Shown: positions 17,382 through 28,638, numbered from the stretch's first letter. The stretch is DNA of 48,214 nt from Nitrospira sp. (GCA_029865225.1 JAOUHJ010000022.1:1-48214); one strand, 5' to 3'. Made by a program: numbers and translations. The notes: a model not told the origin generated them from the letters alone.

Positions 17382-19898
17382 TCAGTCGAAGGACGCAACG
17401 AGTCGGTTCCAGTTGTGGTATTCACAGCGCCAGGAACAGTTCACCAGGTCAACGGGTTTCAGGATGAGATCGCGCATGCGTCCCACGGTGAACTCAGATG
17501 TTGATAGTCGACCCGAGACCCAGACTGCTCCGTCAAGATCCGTGCGATAGATGGTGGCCTCCTGATCCGTATAGGCTTGAAGCACCGACCCTACGGGATG
17601 TCCATACGGGTTGCCAGCTCCAACCGATATGATGGCATACCGCGGGTGAACTTGGCGGATCCAATCATGATCAACGGAGCTGCGTGCTCCATGGTGTGGC
17701 ACTTTCAATACTGTCACAGGATGTCGACCGTCGGCCGTCAAGCGTCTCAAGCCAGCGGCTTCAATATCGGCTGCGAACAAAATCGAGTACGCTCCGCAGT
17801 GTAGTCTTGACACGATGGAATGGTTGTTCAATGCGGTTCCGCCTTGGAGTTGGATCAGGTCAAGCTCTGCGGAGCGTTCGGGCGGGTTGAGAATGGTCAA
17901 ACGACAGGGACCGGAAGGCAACAGGTCTTGCCCAAGCGTGGCGATGTGTTCATCGATTCCTCGAACACGAAGAGCGGATCGAAGCTCTTGGGAGAATTGC
18001 TCGGATCGAACAATGCCACTTCCCCAAAACTGACCGATGGAGAAATGACGAAGTATCCAAATGAGGCCACCCACGTGATCGACTTGATCATGCGTGGCAA
18101 TAACCAAATCGAGATGGGAAATTCCACGATTCCACAAGAAGGGTGCTAGGACCATTTTCCCCACATCAAACCTCTCGTGACGCGTCCCACCGTCGATAAG
18201 CACAGTCCTTCCGTCGGGTAGCTCGACGACGGCACTATCTCCTTGGCCAACGTCGAGAAAGGTGACTCGCCAACGGTCTCCATCTCCGCGCAAACCCGGA
18301 TGAATCAACCACCAAGCGAGCAGGATGACCAACGTGCCGGCACCTATCAGCCGAGCACGATGCGGCAAAGTTCGAATAACAAGAAACAGACCGCCACAGT
18401 AAAAGAGGACCATCATGGGTATCGATGGTGCCGCCACATACCACTCTCCGCCAGGAATACCAGCGCACCACCGTAGGCCCATTACCATCCAGTGGAAGAA
18501 AGGTGCTAGCCAATCCCCCATGATCAAGAAATCGTTTCCGGTGACAATAGTCCATACCGCGGCCAGTAAACCAAGCGGGACTAGGACCAGACCTGTAAAG
18601 GGGACAGCCAGGAGGTTCGTGATGACTCCCATCCATGGAACTTGGTTGAAATAGAATGCGACCAGGGGAAGGGTTGCTAAAGTGACTGTTCCACTTATCA
18701 TGAGGGCGCTGAGGACAGTGGTCGTGATGCGAGAGTGGGGGTACCGATGGGAAGCTGCTTCGTCCTCATTCTCAACTTGTATGTGAGCAAGCAGACTGAG
18801 TATCGCCAGAACGGAGAGAAAGGAGAGTTGAAAGGAGATGTCAAAGATTGCTCGAGGATCATGCAACACAATGATCAGAAGAGCCGCCGCCATTGCATGC
18901 CCGAGATGACGTTGGTGCCCAAGCCAGACAGTCGCCATTCCTAAGGTAATCATGATAAGCGAACGGATAGTTGCCAATTCGGCTCCCGCCAGCACTGCAT
19001 ACAGGGCGACAGCTGGCCAGGTGAGAAGAATGGCAATCTGAGAGGGAGTGATTCTCCGCGATATCGTTAACAACAGAGCAGACGGAAACCATAGGATGGA
19101 TCGTTTCACGAACCCAAATAATACGACGGCGACTAGCCCGAGATGAGAGCCGGAGATCGAGAGGAGGTGAACGGTGCCTGTGATCATGAACCATTCTTGA
19201 ATCTCCTGCTCAAGATAGCCACGCTCACCGATGATCATGCCGAGATAGATCCCCAATGCAGGCTGGCTCAAGGTGTGGATGGCTGCCTGTCGTACGATGT
19301 TCCTCCACTGATCAACCTGGCCCCAGAAGTGCCATCGACCCGTGAGTGGTCTTTCGATGAGTGTTACTGCGTCAGGACCGCTCAGTGCAGCGACAAAATC
19401 AATGCCGTGATGCACCATATAGGTGGCATAGTCGAATCCAGATGGATTCAGAGATCCTTTGGGGCGGTGAATAATTCCCTGGAACATAACGCGATCACCC
19501 TGGTGTAGTGTCAGGCCAGGATCGCGCCATATCACGCGTATACGGCTGGACGTCTCTGAATTGTCATCGGTTTCGATGATTACAGTCTGACGTCCTACCC
19601 CATGCTGAACTGGTAGAACAACCCGTCCCGAGATGCTAGCCCTACGGCTCTCTTGAAGATCCAAGGAAGTTGGATGAAGAGCTGGCTGGGGAATGAGGAG
19701 ACTCCAATATACCACCCCTGACAAAAGACTCACATACAGAGGAAGTGTTCGGTGTGTGTCCAGGTGGCCGCCCCGTTCAAGGAGAGTGAAACCAAAGGCG
19801 GTGGCAGTCAATAGTGCGATTGAAGAAATCGGGAAAAGGGGAAGCTGAGATCCAATCAGAAGACCAAAGAGAAATGCTACCGTGAGAGATGGGAGCAT
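17382..19898 (-). CDS. comEC: ComEC/Rec2-type DNA uptake channel
   Basis: An 838-residue protein with the full ComEC layout. First come two N-terminal hydrophobic segments and an OB-like region, then the Competence domain with many membrane segments (LSISGSHLGLVAVVLFGFVKR is cut here as SISGSHLGLV, the diagnostic motif), and a C-terminal metallo-beta-lactamase domain. That last domain begins TFLDVGQGDSAVVELPDG and has a THDQVDHVGG metal motif and VLKVPHHGARSS. The family moves single-stranded DNA across the inner membrane during transformation. The start lies 29 bases after glmM. Other competence genes are not in this window, so natural transformation cannot be claimed from this gene alone. 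Confidence 0.95.
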   Translation of the reverse strand: MLPSLTVAFLFGLLIGSQLPLFPISSIALLTATAFGFTLLERGGHLDTHRTLPLYVSLLSGVVYWSLLIPQPALHPTSLDLQESRRASISGRVVLPVQHGVGRQTVIIETDDNSETSSRIRVIWRDPGLTLHQGDRVMFQGIIHRPKGSLNPSGFDYATYMVHHGIDFVAALSGPDAVTLIERPLTGRWHFWGQVDQWRNIVRQAAIHTLSQPALGIYLGMIIGERGYLEQEIQEWFMITGTVHLLSISGSHLGLVAVVLFGFVKRSILWFPSALLLTISRRITPSQIAILLTWPAVALYAVLAGAELATIRSLIMITLGMATVWLGHQRHLGHAMAAALLIIVLHDPRAIFDISFQLSFLSVLAILSLLAHIQVENEDEAASHRYPHSRITTTVLSALMISGTVTLATLPLVAFYFNQVPWMGVITNLLAVPFTGLVLVPLGLLAAVWTIVTGNDFLIMGDWLAPFFHWMVMGLRWCAGIPGGEWYVAAPSIPMMVLFYCGGLFLVIRTLPHRARLIGAGTLVILLAWWLIHPGLRGDGDRWRVTFLDVGQGDSAVVELPDGRTVLIDGGTRHERFDVGKMVLAPFLWNRGISHLDLVIATHDQVDHVGGLIWILRHFSIGQFWGSGIVRSEQFSQELRSALRVRGIDEHIATLGQDLLPSGPCRLTILNPPERSAELDLIQLQGGTALNNHSIVSRLHCGAYSILFAADIEAAGLRRLTADGRHPVTVLKVPHHGARSSVDHDWIRQVHPRYAIISVGAGNPYGHPVGSVLQAYTDQEATIYRTDLDGAVWVSGRLSTSEFTVGRMRDLILKPVDLVNCSWRCEYHNWNRLVASFD

Positions 19899-19927
19899 GA
19901 GCGTCCCTCGTGCTCGAGAAGGAACAC

Positions 19928-21277
19928 TCAGCAGAGATGATCACGTATGATGCTGGAAAGGTCGTCAGCAATTTCTTTTACGATCGTAGAATGTTCCCCC
20001 TCTACCATGATTCGCAGTAATGGCTCTGTGCCAGAATATCGAATCACGACACGCCCACTTCCGTTCAATCGTCGATTACTTTCCTGGATCGCTCGATCAA
20101 TAGCAGGAATGGTCTCCAAGGCTGGTTTCTGTTTGACATGGATGTTGACCAATATTTGAGGAACGGCCGCCATGGCTTTCGCCAACTCTGACAAGGGTTT
20201 CTTGGTTCGTTTCAGCAAGGACAATAGCTGGAGTGCTGAGATGAGGCCGTCTCCCGTCGTGTTATGGTCGAGAAAAATAAAATGTCCGGATTGTTCTCCG
20301 CCGAAGTTATACCCCTCAGCCAACATACGCTCGAGCAAGTAACGATCTCCGACAGGTGTTCGCACCAGCTTGATCCCTGCTTTGGCCATCGAGAGCTCTA
20401 ACCCAAAATTACTCATCACGGTTCCAACTAATGTCTGTTTGATCAGGAGCCCATTCTGGTGAAGATCGAGCCCCAGGGCAGCCATCACATGGTCTCCGTC
20501 AATGATCGTCCCTTGCTCACAAACAAATACGGCCCGATCGGCATCCCCATCGAGAGCGATACCAATGTCTGCCTTCTGACGCAGCACGGTCTCTTGTAGA
20601 AGCTCCGGATGAACTGCGCCGCAGTCAGCATTGATGTTCATTCCATTTGGTTTATTGCCGATGACTTCCACGGACGCTCCCAACTCTCTGAGGACGGTCG
20701 GAGCGGCTTTATATGCGGCGCCGTTCGCGCAATCGACAACAAGCTTGATTCCTTGAAAGTCCAAGTCTTTCGGTAAGGATCGCTTCGTGAATTCGATATA
20801 ACGTCCTTCAGCATCGTCTATGCGGTATGCTTTGCCGATCAGATCTGCTGTCGGACGGAGATGACGAATTTCGTCGGATACGATCAGCTGTTCGATCCGA
20901 GCTTCGACTTCGTCCGGAAGTTTGAATCCATTGCTGGAAAAGAACTTAATGCCGTTATCTTGGTATGGATTGTGTGAGGCAGAAATGACCACACCGGCAT
21001 CCGCGCGGAGACTCCTGGTTAAAAATGCAATGGCAGGAGTTGGCATGGGTCCTACCACTAACACATCAACACCCATGGAGCAAATCCCAGCCATAAGAGC
21101 GGATTCCAACATGTAGCCAGAAATCCTGGTATCCTTTCCGATCACGATCTGGTGACGCCCAGCACGTCGCATGAAGATGTGCGCAGCCGCTCGACCAAGT
21201 TGCATCGCCATTTCGCTGGTCATGGGATCGAGATTTGCGACCCCTCGTACCCCATCAGTACCAAATAATTTACGCAT
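19928..21277 (-). CDS. glmM: Phosphoglucosamine mutase
   Basis: The start at 21277 ([15 protein letters not shown]) is the standard one; it overlaps the folP stop by 8 bases. The protein is 449 residues, the usual length. The phosphoserine loop ISASHNP has Ser101, the metal site is DGDADR, the sugar-binding loop is GGEQSGH, and the phosphate-binding end is [15 protein letters not shown]. It turns glucosamine-6-phosphate into glucosamine-1-phosphate, feeding UDP-GlcNAc for peptidoglycan and, here, probably the polysaccharide. The folP-glmM order is common in bacteria. Confidence 0.97.
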   Translation of the reverse strand: MRKLFGTDGVRGVANLDPMTSEMAMQLGRAAAHIFMRRAGRHQIVIGKDTRISGYMLESALMAGICSMGVDVLVVGPMPTPAIAFLTRSLRADAGVVISASHNPYQDNGIKFFSSNGFKLPDEVEARIEQLIVSDEIRHLRPTADLIGKAYRIDDAEGRYIEFTKRSLPKDLDFQGIKLVVDCANGAAYKAAPTVLRELGASVEVIGNKPNGMNINADCGAVHPELLQETVLRQKADIGIALDGDADRAVFVCEQGTIIDGDHVMAALGLDLHQNGLLIKQTLVGTVMSNFGLELSMAKAGIKLVRTPVGDRYLLERMLAEGYNFGGEQSGHFIFLDHNTTGDGLISALQLLSLLKRTKKPLSELAKAMAAVPQILVNIHVKQKPALETIPAIDRAIQESNRRLNGSGRVVIRYSGTEPLLRIMVEGEHSTIVKEIADDLSSIIRDHLC

Positions 21278-22253
21278 TGTACTCCTGTCCAATAGCTGCC
21301 CAGTGAGGGCTTAACGCAGCCGCCATTTTAACTACGTCGATGGTCATTGCAACGTCATGAACACGGATAATGTGAGCGCCACGATCAACAGCTAGAGCAA
21401 CAGCTGCTGCCGTTCCCCACTCCCGGTGTTCCACAGATTTCCCGACAACGTTTCCGATGAAGCCCTTCCGTGATAGTCCAACGAGTAAAGGACAATTCAA
21501 CACCAAGAAAGAGGATAGTTGTTTTAGTAGATCGAGGTTATGGGATACGAGCTTACCAAAACCAAATCCTGGATCAAGGATGATGTTGGTTCGAGCAATC
21601 CCCGCCTGAATGGCGGTTTGGACACGTTCGTCAAGGAATTGCAACACGTCTGATCCAACATCGAGGTATTGGGGAGACTGCTGCATAGTCTGAGGGGTTC
21701 CCTGCATGTGCATCAAGACCACGGCAGCGTTTGAGTGCGCGATCACAGAGGCCATAGCCGGGTCCTCTCGCAGGGCACTCACATCGTTGATAATGGAGGC
21801 GCCACTCTCTAATGCGCATGCGGCCACTCGAGATTTAGTCGTATCAACCGAGATAGGAGTTGTCACCTGGCGAGCCAACCCTTCAACGACCGGGATAACG
21901 CGGGCCAGTTCCTCATGCTCAGCGACCGGGTCCGCACCAGGCCTGGTTGATTCTCCTCCGATGTCGATGATATCTGCCCCTTGTTGGATAAGTTCCAGGG
22001 CGTGCGCGATGGCTAGTTCTGGTAATGTATATCGTCCACCATCATAAAACGAATCAGGAGTGACATTCACGACACCCATGATCAATGGACGCGTCGCACA
22101 GTGTACCTTGCTCCCTTTGGCAAGAAACCAATTCCGTGGTTGCAATGGATGTTGATGGCGTGAGACCTGATCCAACTCTTTCACCGAGCAAGGGGAAAGC
22201 CTGAATAAAGGTTGGCTGATCCAGGGCAGTATCTCATGGATCAAAGAGAACAT
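21270..22253 (-). CDS. folP: Dihydropteroate synthase
   Basis: A 327-residue protein with the folate-pathway signatures: [17 protein letters not shown], the pterin-binding segment [41 protein letters not shown], and the late IRVHDV. It condenses p-aminobenzoate with hydroxymethyl-dihydropterin diphosphate. About 55 residues precede the TIM-barrel start, more than usual, so the true start may be further in; I kept the longest frame because no better ribosome-binding site stood out. It follows ftsH and overlaps glmM. Confidence 0.95.
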   Translation of the reverse strand: MFSLIHEILPWISQPLFRLSPCSVKELDQVSRHQHPLQPRNWFLAKGSKVHCATRPLIMGVVNVTPDSFYDGGRYTLPELAIAHALELIQQGADIIDIGGESTRPGADPVAEHEELARVIPVVEGLARQVTTPISVDTTKSRVAACALESGASIINDVSALREDPAMASVIAHSNAAVVLMHMQGTPQTMQQSPQYLDVGSDVLQFLDERVQTAIQAGIARTNIILDPGFGFGKLVSHNLDLLKQLSSFLVLNCPLLVGLSRKGFIGNVVGKSVEHREWGTAAAVALAVDRGAHIIRVHDVAMTIDVVKMAAALSPHWAAIGQEYNA

Positions 22254-22278
22254 CTATGTTCGTTGCTATATGAATTAG

Positions 22279-22306
22279 GACGGCTCCCAAGTCAGTGGGA
22301 GCCGTC
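22279..22306. terminator. Strong hairpin between ftsH and folP
   Basis: An 11-bp perfect stem (GACGGCTCCCA with TGGGAGCCGTC) around a 6-base loop sits in the 72-base gap downstream of ftsH on the minus strand. There is no run of T after it in either direction, so it may be a weak or factor-dependent terminator, an attenuator, or a stabilising 3' structure that separates ftsH output from folP-glmM. Confidence 0.5.
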
Positions 22307-22325
22307 GCTGAATGTCTTTGTCGAT

Positions 22326-24137
22326 CTAGGCAGGAACGGTTTGAGAGGAGGATTGCAGCAGAATCTGGTCGATTTCTGGCGCGTCCAACACTTCTTTTTC
22401 CAGGAGCGCTTCTGCCAAAGCTTTGAGGCTCGTCATCTGCTCTGTCAGCACGCGCTTCGCGCGATCATAGTTTTCAGTCACGAAGCGCTTGACCTCAAGG
22501 TCTATTTCAAGTGCGACCTGATCACTGACATCTCGTTTGGTGGTAAAGTCTCGACCGAGAAATACTGAATCTTCTTTTTGTCCAAATGTGAGAGGCCCCA
22601 ACTTTTCGCTCATGCCCCATTCACAGACCATCTTTCGGGCAAGCTCGGTTGCACGCTCAAGGTCGTTGCCGGCTCCGGTCGTGATATGCTTAAACACGAG
22701 CTCCTCTGCGACCCGTCCACCCATGAGAATAGCCAACGTATTGTACAGAAAATCTTTGGAATAGTTATGCCGGTCATCGGTGGGCAGCTGCATTGTCACA
22801 CCGAGTGCCCGACCTCTCGGAATAATCGTGACTTTATGAACCGGATCCGTTCCTGGCAAGAGCTTCGCCATCAGCGCGTGGCCCGCTTCGTGGTAGGCCG
22901 TGACCCTCTTTTCTTCGTCAGTGAGAATCATGCTCTTGCGCTCGGCCCCCATCATGACCTTGTCCTTAGCCATTTCGAAGTCGATGTTTTCAACTTCTTT
23001 TTTGTTTTGCCGAGCCGCCCATAGTGCGGCTTCATTGACCAAGTTTTCAAGGTCAGCCCCCGAAAACCCAGGTGTTCCTCTGGCAATCTTGTCAATTTCC
23101 ACATTCGCTGCGACGGGCACTTTCTTGGTATGAACTTTCAAGATTTCTGAGCGTCCGCGGAGATCCGGGCGATTGACGACGACTTGTCGATCAAAACGGC
23201 CAGGTCTGAGCAAAGCCGGGTCGAGTACATCTGGCCGGTTCGTCGCAGCAACCAAAATTACACCCTCTGTCGTATCGAATCCGTCCATTTCCACGAGTAA
23301 CTGGTTGAGCGTTTGCTCTCGCTCATCGTGACCACCACCAAGACCTGCTCCTCGCAATCGGCCAACTGCATCGATCTCATCGATGAAAATAATGCAAGGG
23401 GCATGTTTCTTCCCCTGCTCAAATAGATCACGAACTCGAGAGGCCCCCACTCCGACGAACATCTCAACGAAATCAGATCCGCTGATACTGAAGAAGGGCA
23501 CACCCGCTTCACCGGCGATGGCTTTTGCCAGTAACGTCTTTCCGGTTCCGGGAGGACCTACGACCAGGACACCCTTCGGAATACGTCCCCCGAGCTTCTG
23601 AAACTTCCTCGGGTCTTTCAGAAATTCGATGATTTCGAGGACTTCTTCCTTGGCCTCATCGACACCGGCGACGTCCGAGAAGGTGACCTTTTTTCTTTCT
23701 TCCGTGAGCATGCGCGCACGGCTCTTCCCAAAGGACAGCGCCTTATTTCCACCAATCTGCATCTGCCGCATCAGGAAAAACCACAAGCCCAGAAAGAGAA
23801 TGAACGGACCCCATGTCACCAGGAAGGTGATATACCATGGGCTTTCATCCGGTGGCTTCACTTCAATCTGGACGTCCCGTTCCCGGAGGATTTTGACAAA
23901 GTCAGGATAATCGGCTGAGTAGGTCCGGATGCGTGTCTTGTCCTTCAGGACACCACTCATGTTATTGCCCTTGATGATGACTTTCTCAAAATCGCCCTTA
24001 TCGAGCTTCGCCATGAAATCACTGAATATGACTTCTTCTTCCGGCGCGTGAGTCGGTACACTAAATAGATTGAAGAGGAGAATCATGAACAAGCCGACAA
24101 CCACCCAAAAGAGCAAGTTCTTGACCCGGGAATTCAT
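22326..24137 (-). CDS. ftsH: ATP-dependent membrane zinc metalloprotease FtsH
   Basis: A 603-residue protein with two N-terminal membrane segments (about 8-25 and 103-123) around a small periplasmic domain. The AAA domain has Walker A GPPGTGKT (194-201), Walker B DEID (253-256) and the SRH arginines (RPGRFDRQ). The M41 protease has the zinc site HEAGH at 416-420 and the third ligand in the [11 protein letters not shown] region. It degrades membrane and short-lived cytoplasmic proteins. The ribosome-binding site AAGGAG is clear. The tilS-hpt-ftsH order seen here is a widely conserved neighbourhood. Confidence 0.98.
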   Translation of the reverse strand: MNSRVKNLLFWVVVGLFMILLFNLFSVPTHAPEEEVIFSDFMAKLDKGDFEKVIIKGNNMSGVLKDKTRIRTYSADYPDFVKILRERDVQIEVKPPDESPWYITFLVTWGPFILFLGLWFFLMRQMQIGGNKALSFGKSRARMLTEERKKVTFSDVAGVDEAKEEVLEIIEFLKDPRKFQKLGGRIPKGVLVVGPPGTGKTLLAKAIAGEAGVPFFSISGSDFVEMFVGVGASRVRDLFEQGKKHAPCIIFIDEIDAVGRLRGAGLGGGHDEREQTLNQLLVEMDGFDTTEGVILVAATNRPDVLDPALLRPGRFDRQVVVNRPDLRGRSEILKVHTKKVPVAANVEIDKIARGTPGFSGADLENLVNEAALWAARQNKKEVENIDFEMAKDKVMMGAERKSMILTDEEKRVTAYHEAGHALMAKLLPGTDPVHKVTIIPRGRALGVTMQLPTDDRHNYSKDFLYNTLAILMGGRVAEELVFKHITTGAGNDLERATELARKMVCEWGMSEKLGPLTFGQKEDSVFLGRDFTTKRDVSDQVALEIDLEVKRFVTENYDRAKRVLTEQMTSLKALAEALLEKEVLDAPEIDQILLQSSSQTVPA

Positions 24138-24250
24138 CCAGTTCTCCTTGGCCGGGATGTTGGAAGCAACGTATTGAAAAGTCGCATTGATGTTAACATA
24201 GCCTTGCGTGAATTCACAACAGCTCGTGAAAAAACGAACGTGCGAAACGG

Positions 24251-24793
24251 TTATGTCTCGTGCTCGTTCAACTGATCGAGAACAGCGAGATAAGGAAGGT
24301 TGCGATACTTCTGCTGGTAATCAAGCCCGTACCCAACGATATACTCGTTCTGCACTCTGAAGCCAACATAATCCACCTGCACGTTGACCACTCGGCGCTC
24401 CGGCTTGCTCAGTAACGTGCAGATCTTGATGCTGTTCGGCTTTCGCTTTGCCAAGGTTTTGATCAGATACTGGACCGTCAATCCTGAGTCGACAATGTCC
24501 TCGACCAGGAGAGCATCCTTGCCTTTGATCTTTTCGGTCAGTTCCGTGACCAGCTTCACCTTCCCGGAGGTCTTTGCCCGAGTACCGTAGCTGGTCACGA
24601 TGATAAAATCGACACGGACCGGAATTCGGATGGCGCGGGCGAGGTCGGCAAAAAAAGCATAGGCGCCTTTCAATACCCCGACAAGCACCAGGTCCTTACC
24701 CGCGTAATCGGTGCTGATCTGCCGTCCTAGTTCTCTGATACGACTCCGCATTTGTTCCTGGGTGACGATTGGGCGTCCGAACATCCGTTCCAT
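24251..24793 (-). CDS. hpt: Hypoxanthine phosphoribosyltransferase
   Basis: A 180-residue type I phosphoribosyltransferase. The PRPP-binding loop reads [17 protein letters not shown], with the preceding [10 protein letters not shown] loop and the late [19 protein letters not shown], which is characteristic of the HGPRT branch. It salvages hypoxanthine (and perhaps guanine) to nucleotides. The start is 1 base after the tilS stop, so the two are almost certainly co-translated. Confidence 0.95.
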   Translation of the reverse strand: MERMFGRPIVTQEQMRSRIRELGRQISTDYAGKDLVLVGVLKGAYAFFADLARAIRIPVRVDFIIVTSYGTRAKTSGKVKLVTELTEKIKGKDALLVEDIVDSGLTVQYLIKTLAKRKPNSIKICTLLSKPERRVVNVQVDYVGFRVQNEYIVGYGLDYQQKYRNLPYLAVLDQLNEHET

Positions 24794-24794
24794 C

Positions 24795-26258
24795 TCACGC
24801 AGTTCCTTCCCTTAAAGGTGGATCATCAACGGTGAATACGAGGCAGCGTTCCGTCTCGGCAGTGGGGAGCCAGCGCCGGTCTTGCCGATAGCCCACGACC
24901 CACACGATTCCCTCCGGCGCCACGACCAGTGGAATACGAGAACGGACGGACTTGGGAATTTTGAGATCAGTAAAAAAATCCTGAAGCTTCTTTGAATGCC
25001 CATCCATACCGCATGGTTGAAATCGGTCACCGGGCGCCAAATTTCGCACTATGAGGGGTTGAGAGATGCAAGCAGCATCTACCACGATCCGATCCCGTTC
25101 CGGTTGTGCCGGAGCGTCCCTATATGCCAGGGGTTGTACATGAAGTCGCTGACCCGTTCCAGGCCACATGAGAGAACCAGGTACACCGATGTCGTGTCGG
25201 AGACTGACGGACTGATCACGATCGGGAGCGACCCAAAATTTGTCATGGGGGACAAACCGGAGATGGCGGTCGGTTACGATCACATGGCCACCCCGAACAT
25301 CAACGAGAGAGCCAACCTTCCCATTTGCCGCCAGCTGAAGAACTCGATCCACGGTTCGGAGTCCGAGCGCATACGGCTGATTGAGGCTCTGTCGAATGAC
25401 ATTGCGGATCCCGCGCCGTTGAAGAGAGTGGGGAAACGTCAGGAGATGAGTTCGATCGACAGTCCAGCCTCCTTCTGATTCCCATGTCAGGGCGACTGAG
25501 AACAGAGCGGCAGCCTGTTGATCTAGGTAGCGGTCATCTTCACGGCAAATGTTCGCGAATCGGCGGAGTGACTCAAGGCTTGCCGGGGCCAACCGTTTGA
25601 GAACCGGAACCAGCTCATGCCTAATTCGATTTCGCAGATAGAGGGGGTTCGAGTTGCTGGAATCATTACGGAACGGTAACCCGGAATTCCGGAGATAGCT
25701 GAGAATGTCTTGACGCCCGGTTTCGTACAGAGGTCGGACGATCCCGCCATCTCGATCAGCCGGCATGCCAGCGAGTCCGGTGAGCCCGGTTCCGCGAAGC
25801 AACCACAACAAGATCGTTTCAGCCTGGTCATCTGCCGTATGGCCGAGCACGATACGGTCCGCGCCACACTGTTCGGCAATCTCCGAAAACGCCTGATAGC
25901 GAAGGTGACGAGCCGCAGCTTGTAGAGATGATTGCTTTGACCGCTCATGCAGGTGGAGCCGTCGGACATGGAGAGGGATGTTTAATTCTCCGCAGCGGGT
26001 TGTGACGAACTCTTGGTCACCCTCAGACTCAGATCCACGCAATCCATAGTTACAGTGAACGGCCGTCAGGGTCAGCGACCATTCCGGACGGAGGCAGTCC
26101 AGGAGCGACAACAACGCCATGGAATCGGGCCCACCGGAAACGGCGACCAAGAGGTGGTGACGATGGTGAAACAGATCTGAGGTCCGAACGGTGCGGACCA
26201 TCCGATGAAGTAAGGGAGGCCAAGATTTACGGGGAGAATTCATGACGACCGGATACAA
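24795..26258 (-). CDS. tilS: tRNA(Ile)-lysidine synthase
   Basis: About 487 residues with the N-type ATP pyrophosphatase loop SGGPDS (41-46), the tRNA-binding helices after it (RNDSSNSNPLYLRNRIRH), and a C-terminal TilS domain ending around LPTAETERCL. It makes lysidine at the wobble position of the tRNA-Ile that reads AUA. The start is uncertain: a TTG at 26258 has GGAGGG about 10 bases upstream, while an ATG at 26243 lies a few codons further in. The upstream ribF stop is 7 bases from the TTG. Confidence 0.93.
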   Translation of the reverse strand: MYPVVMNSPRKSWPPLLHRMVRTVRTSDLFHHRHHLLVAVSGGPDSMALLSLLDCLRPEWSLTLTAVHCNYGLRGSESEGDQEFVTTRCGELNIPLHVRRLHLHERSKQSSLQAAARHLRYQAFSEIAEQCGADRIVLGHTADDQAETILLWLLRGTGLTGLAGMPADRDGGIVRPLYETGRQDILSYLRNSGLPFRNDSSNSNPLYLRNRIRHELVPVLKRLAPASLESLRRFANICREDDRYLDQQAAALFSVALTWESEGGWTVDRTHLLTFPHSLQRRGIRNVIRQSLNQPYALGLRTVDRVLQLAANGKVGSLVDVRGGHVIVTDRHLRFVPHDKFWVAPDRDQSVSLRHDIGVPGSLMWPGTGQRLHVQPLAYRDAPAQPERDRIVVDAACISQPLIVRNLAPGDRFQPCGMDGHSKKLQDFFTDLKIPKSVRSRIPLVVAPEGIVWVVGYRQDRRWLPTAETERCLVFTVDDPPLREGTA

Positions 26259-26265
26259 TGATTCG

Positions 26266-27210
26266 CTACCCTCCGATGGCTTGGTGATGCCTACGAAGAA
26301 TCGTCTTGGCAGACTCTACATCAGATGCGATCTGACGACTCAGTGCCGTTTCCTCAACGAACTGTGCGTCTCCCCGAATACGTTCGAGAAATTGAACTGT
26401 CAGGGCTTGCCCATACAGATCATAGGGTCCATCTAGAAGGCTCACTTCCAACAGTCGTTCTCTCCCATCAAAGGTTGGTCTCGTTCCAATGTACGCGACA
26501 GAATCATGCCGTTCATGATCTACGATCGTGATGGTGGCATAGATTCCGTCAGCTGGCGCGACACGGTGGGCAGGCAATTGAAGGTTCGCGGTTGGCCATC
26601 CGAGAGTGCGGCCCCTCCCCTCGCCTGGGCTGACGATGCCCCTAAGCGTGTAGGGACGTCCGAGCAGGACAGCAGCCTGATCAACTTGTCCGGAAATAAT
26701 GAGTTGCCTGATTCTGGTGGAACTGACCACTCCTCCAGCCATCATGATGGGCGAAGTCGGGTGGACGATAAAGCCGAATCGTTTCCCGAGATCGGTCAAA
26801 TCATCGATCTTTCCCGCTCGCTTGTGTCCGAATGCGAAATGTTGCCCGACGAATACCTCTCGCAGTCCCAGGCCTTTGGCGAGAATTTGGTCGGCAAATG
26901 CTTCGGGAGAAAGGGAAGCAAACGCCGGGGTGAATTCCAAGAAGACGACTTCATCGATGCCTGTCCGTTCGAACAGAGCAAGCTTCTCCTCCTGATCGGT
27001 CAAGAATCGTAAATCGGCGTGAGGTGCTAGAATTTTTACCGGGTGAGGATCGAAGGTCAACACGAGGGCAGTTCCTTGCGTCTGGCGTGCCGTCTCAACG
27101 ACCAGCTTCAAGAGCGCCTGATGACCACGATGGTGCCCATCGAAGTTGCCGATCGTACCCACCGGATACGGCCGGACCGTCTCGCTAAGATATCCTCGCG
27201 TTACCCGCAT
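26266..27210 (-). CDS. ribF: Bifunctional riboflavin kinase/FAD synthetase
   Basis: A 314-residue protein. The N-terminal adenylyltransferase domain shows GTIGNFDGHHRGHQALL, an HIGH-like nucleotidyl-transfer motif, and VGQHFAFGHKRAGK. The C-terminal kinase domain shows GRPYTLRGIVSPGEGRGRTLGWPTANL, then DGIYA. It makes FMN and FAD from riboflavin in the cytoplasm. It lies 6 bases after hemB, so a shared transcript is likely. Confidence 0.97.
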   Translation of the reverse strand: MRVTRGYLSETVRPYPVGTIGNFDGHHRGHQALLKLVVETARQTQGTALVLTFDPHPVKILAPHADLRFLTDQEEKLALFERTGIDEVVFLEFTPAFASLSPEAFADQILAKGLGLREVFVGQHFAFGHKRAGKIDDLTDLGKRFGFIVHPTSPIMMAGGVVSSTRIRQLIISGQVDQAAVLLGRPYTLRGIVSPGEGRGRTLGWPTANLQLPAHRVAPADGIYATITIVDHERHDSVAYIGTRPTFDGRERLLEVSLLDGPYDLYGQALTVQFLERIRGDAQFVEETALSRQIASDVESAKTILRRHHQAIGG

Positions 27211-27216
27211 GGTCGA

Positions 27217-28188
27217 TCAATGGAGCAGTTTGGCTGCGTCTTTTGAGAAGTACGACAGGATCAGGTCCGCTCCTGCTCGCTTGATCGCCAAGAGCGATTC
27301 CATCATCGCACGTGATTCATCGAGCCATCCCGCTTGTGCCGCAGCCTTGATCATACTGTACTCGCCACTGACCTGATAGGCCGCAAGAGGAAGTAGTGTG
27401 CGACGGCGAGCAGTCGTGATGATATCCAGATAAGGCAGGGCCGGCTTGACCATCACGATATCGGCTCCTTCCTCAATATCCAGCTCGATTTCGCGGAGGG
27501 CTTCACGTGCGTTCGCCGGGTCCATCTGATAGGACTGGCGATCGCCGAATTGAGGACTCGAGAACGCCGCATCACGAAAAGGTGCGTAGAAACACGAGGA
27601 AAATTTGGCGGCGTACGCCAGGATTGGTAGATCTGAGAACCCGGATCGATCCAACTCACTCCGAATGGCAGCCACTCGCCCATCCATCATGTCTGACGGT
27701 GCGACCATGTCGGCTCCAGCTTCGGCATGCGTCCGAGCCATGACGGTGAGGCACTCCAGCGTTTCATCGTTGAGGATCTTGCCGTTCTTCACAATGCCGC
27801 AGTGCCCGTGACTGGTATATTCGTCGATGCACACATCGGTGATGACCAGCAACTCGGGCACCTGTTGCTTGACGGCACGGATGGCCCGTTGCACGACTCC
27901 ATTGGGGTCCCATCCTGAACTCCCACGCTCATCCTTGTGGTCGGGAATGCCGAATAACATGATGGCAGGAATACCGAGCGCCAGTATCGCTCCGGCCTCT
28001 TTGATCAGCAGGTCGACTGAAAGCCGGAACTGACCCGGCATTGATGCGATTTCTTCACGACGATCGGCACCTTCGACGACAAAAAGTGGGTAGATAAAAT
28101 CTGCCGGAGACAGCATGGTCTCACGTACCATTCTGCGCAAAGACTCATGCTGTCTCAGCCGTCGGAGACGGTGAATCGGAAACGCCAT
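27217..28188 (-). CDS. hemB: Porphobilinogen synthase (5-aminolevulinate dehydratase)
   Basis: A 323-residue TIM-barrel protein with both Schiff-base lysines: Lys195 (YAAKFSS) and Lys248 ([13 protein letters not shown]). It joins two 5-aminolevulinates into porphobilinogen. The metal-site loop reads [14 protein letters not shown] at about 118-131: Cys120 and Cys130 are kept, but the middle cysteine of the zinc triad is Asp122. Thus it is neither the full three-cysteine zinc type nor the cysteine-free magnesium type. It lies in a heme-biosynthesis block with a CBS-domain gene 8 bases upstream. Confidence 0.97.
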   Translation of the reverse strand: MAFPIHRLRRLRQHESLRRMVRETMLSPADFIYPLFVVEGADRREEIASMPGQFRLSVDLLIKEAGAILALGIPAIMLFGIPDHKDERGSSGWDPNGVVQRAIRAVKQQVPELLVITDVCIDEYTSHGHCGIVKNGKILNDETLECLTVMARTHAEAGADMVAPSDMMDGRVAAIRSELDRSGFSDLPILAYAAKFSSCFYAPFRDAAFSSPQFGDRQSYQMDPANAREALREIELDIEEGADIVMVKPALPYLDIITTARRRTLLPLAAYQVSGEYSMIKAAAQAGWLDESRAMMESLLAIKRAGADLILSYFSKDAAKLLH

Positions 28189-28196
28189 CGCCCGCC

Positions 28197-28589
28197 CTAC
28201 TTTCTCGGAAGGTTGGTCAAAAAGACGACAAGGTCTCGAACGGAGATGATTCCGACCAGCTCGCCGTCGCGCGTCACTCCTAAATGCCGAAGATGGGACT
28301 GTGCCATCAAATCATTGGCATCCAAGAGAGTCTTGCTTTCTTCAATCGTCATGATCGGCGCCGACATGATTTGCTCGACCGTTGTTTTTGTCGCGTCGGT
28401 TCCGGCGGCAACAACCCGGCGCATCATGTCCGTATCCGTGATGATTCCGATGATCTCGCGATCATTGGTGACAAATAAACTCCCGATGCCACGGTCTCGC
28501 ATGATGCGAGCAGCAGTTTGTGTGTCGGTGTCGCGAGGAACCGTCACAAACTTTTCTCGGGGTATCATAAAGGACTTTACAGGGACCAT
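28197..28589 (-). CDS. CBS-domain pair protein
   Basis: A 130-residue protein made of two CBS domains and little else: the first around [24 protein letters not shown], broken here as [12 protein letters not shown] then [12 protein letters not shown], the second around [18 protein letters not shown] with [12 protein letters not shown] pairs usually bind adenine nucleotides or SAM and regulate a partner. It sits between cobA/hemD and hemB, so a link to tetrapyrrole flux or to energy state is possible, but no partner can be read from sequence. Confidence 0.85.
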   Translation of the reverse strand: MVPVKSFMIPREKFVTVPRDTDTQTAARIMRDRGIGSLFVTNDREIIGIITDTDMMRRVVAAGTDATKTTVEQIMSAPIMTIEESKTLLDANDLMAQSHLRHLGVTRDGELVGIISVRDLVVFLTNLPRK

Positions 28590-28638
28590 TTCACCCTCCT
28601 CCTCAACTATAGATGCATGACATGTACATCAGTTGGCA

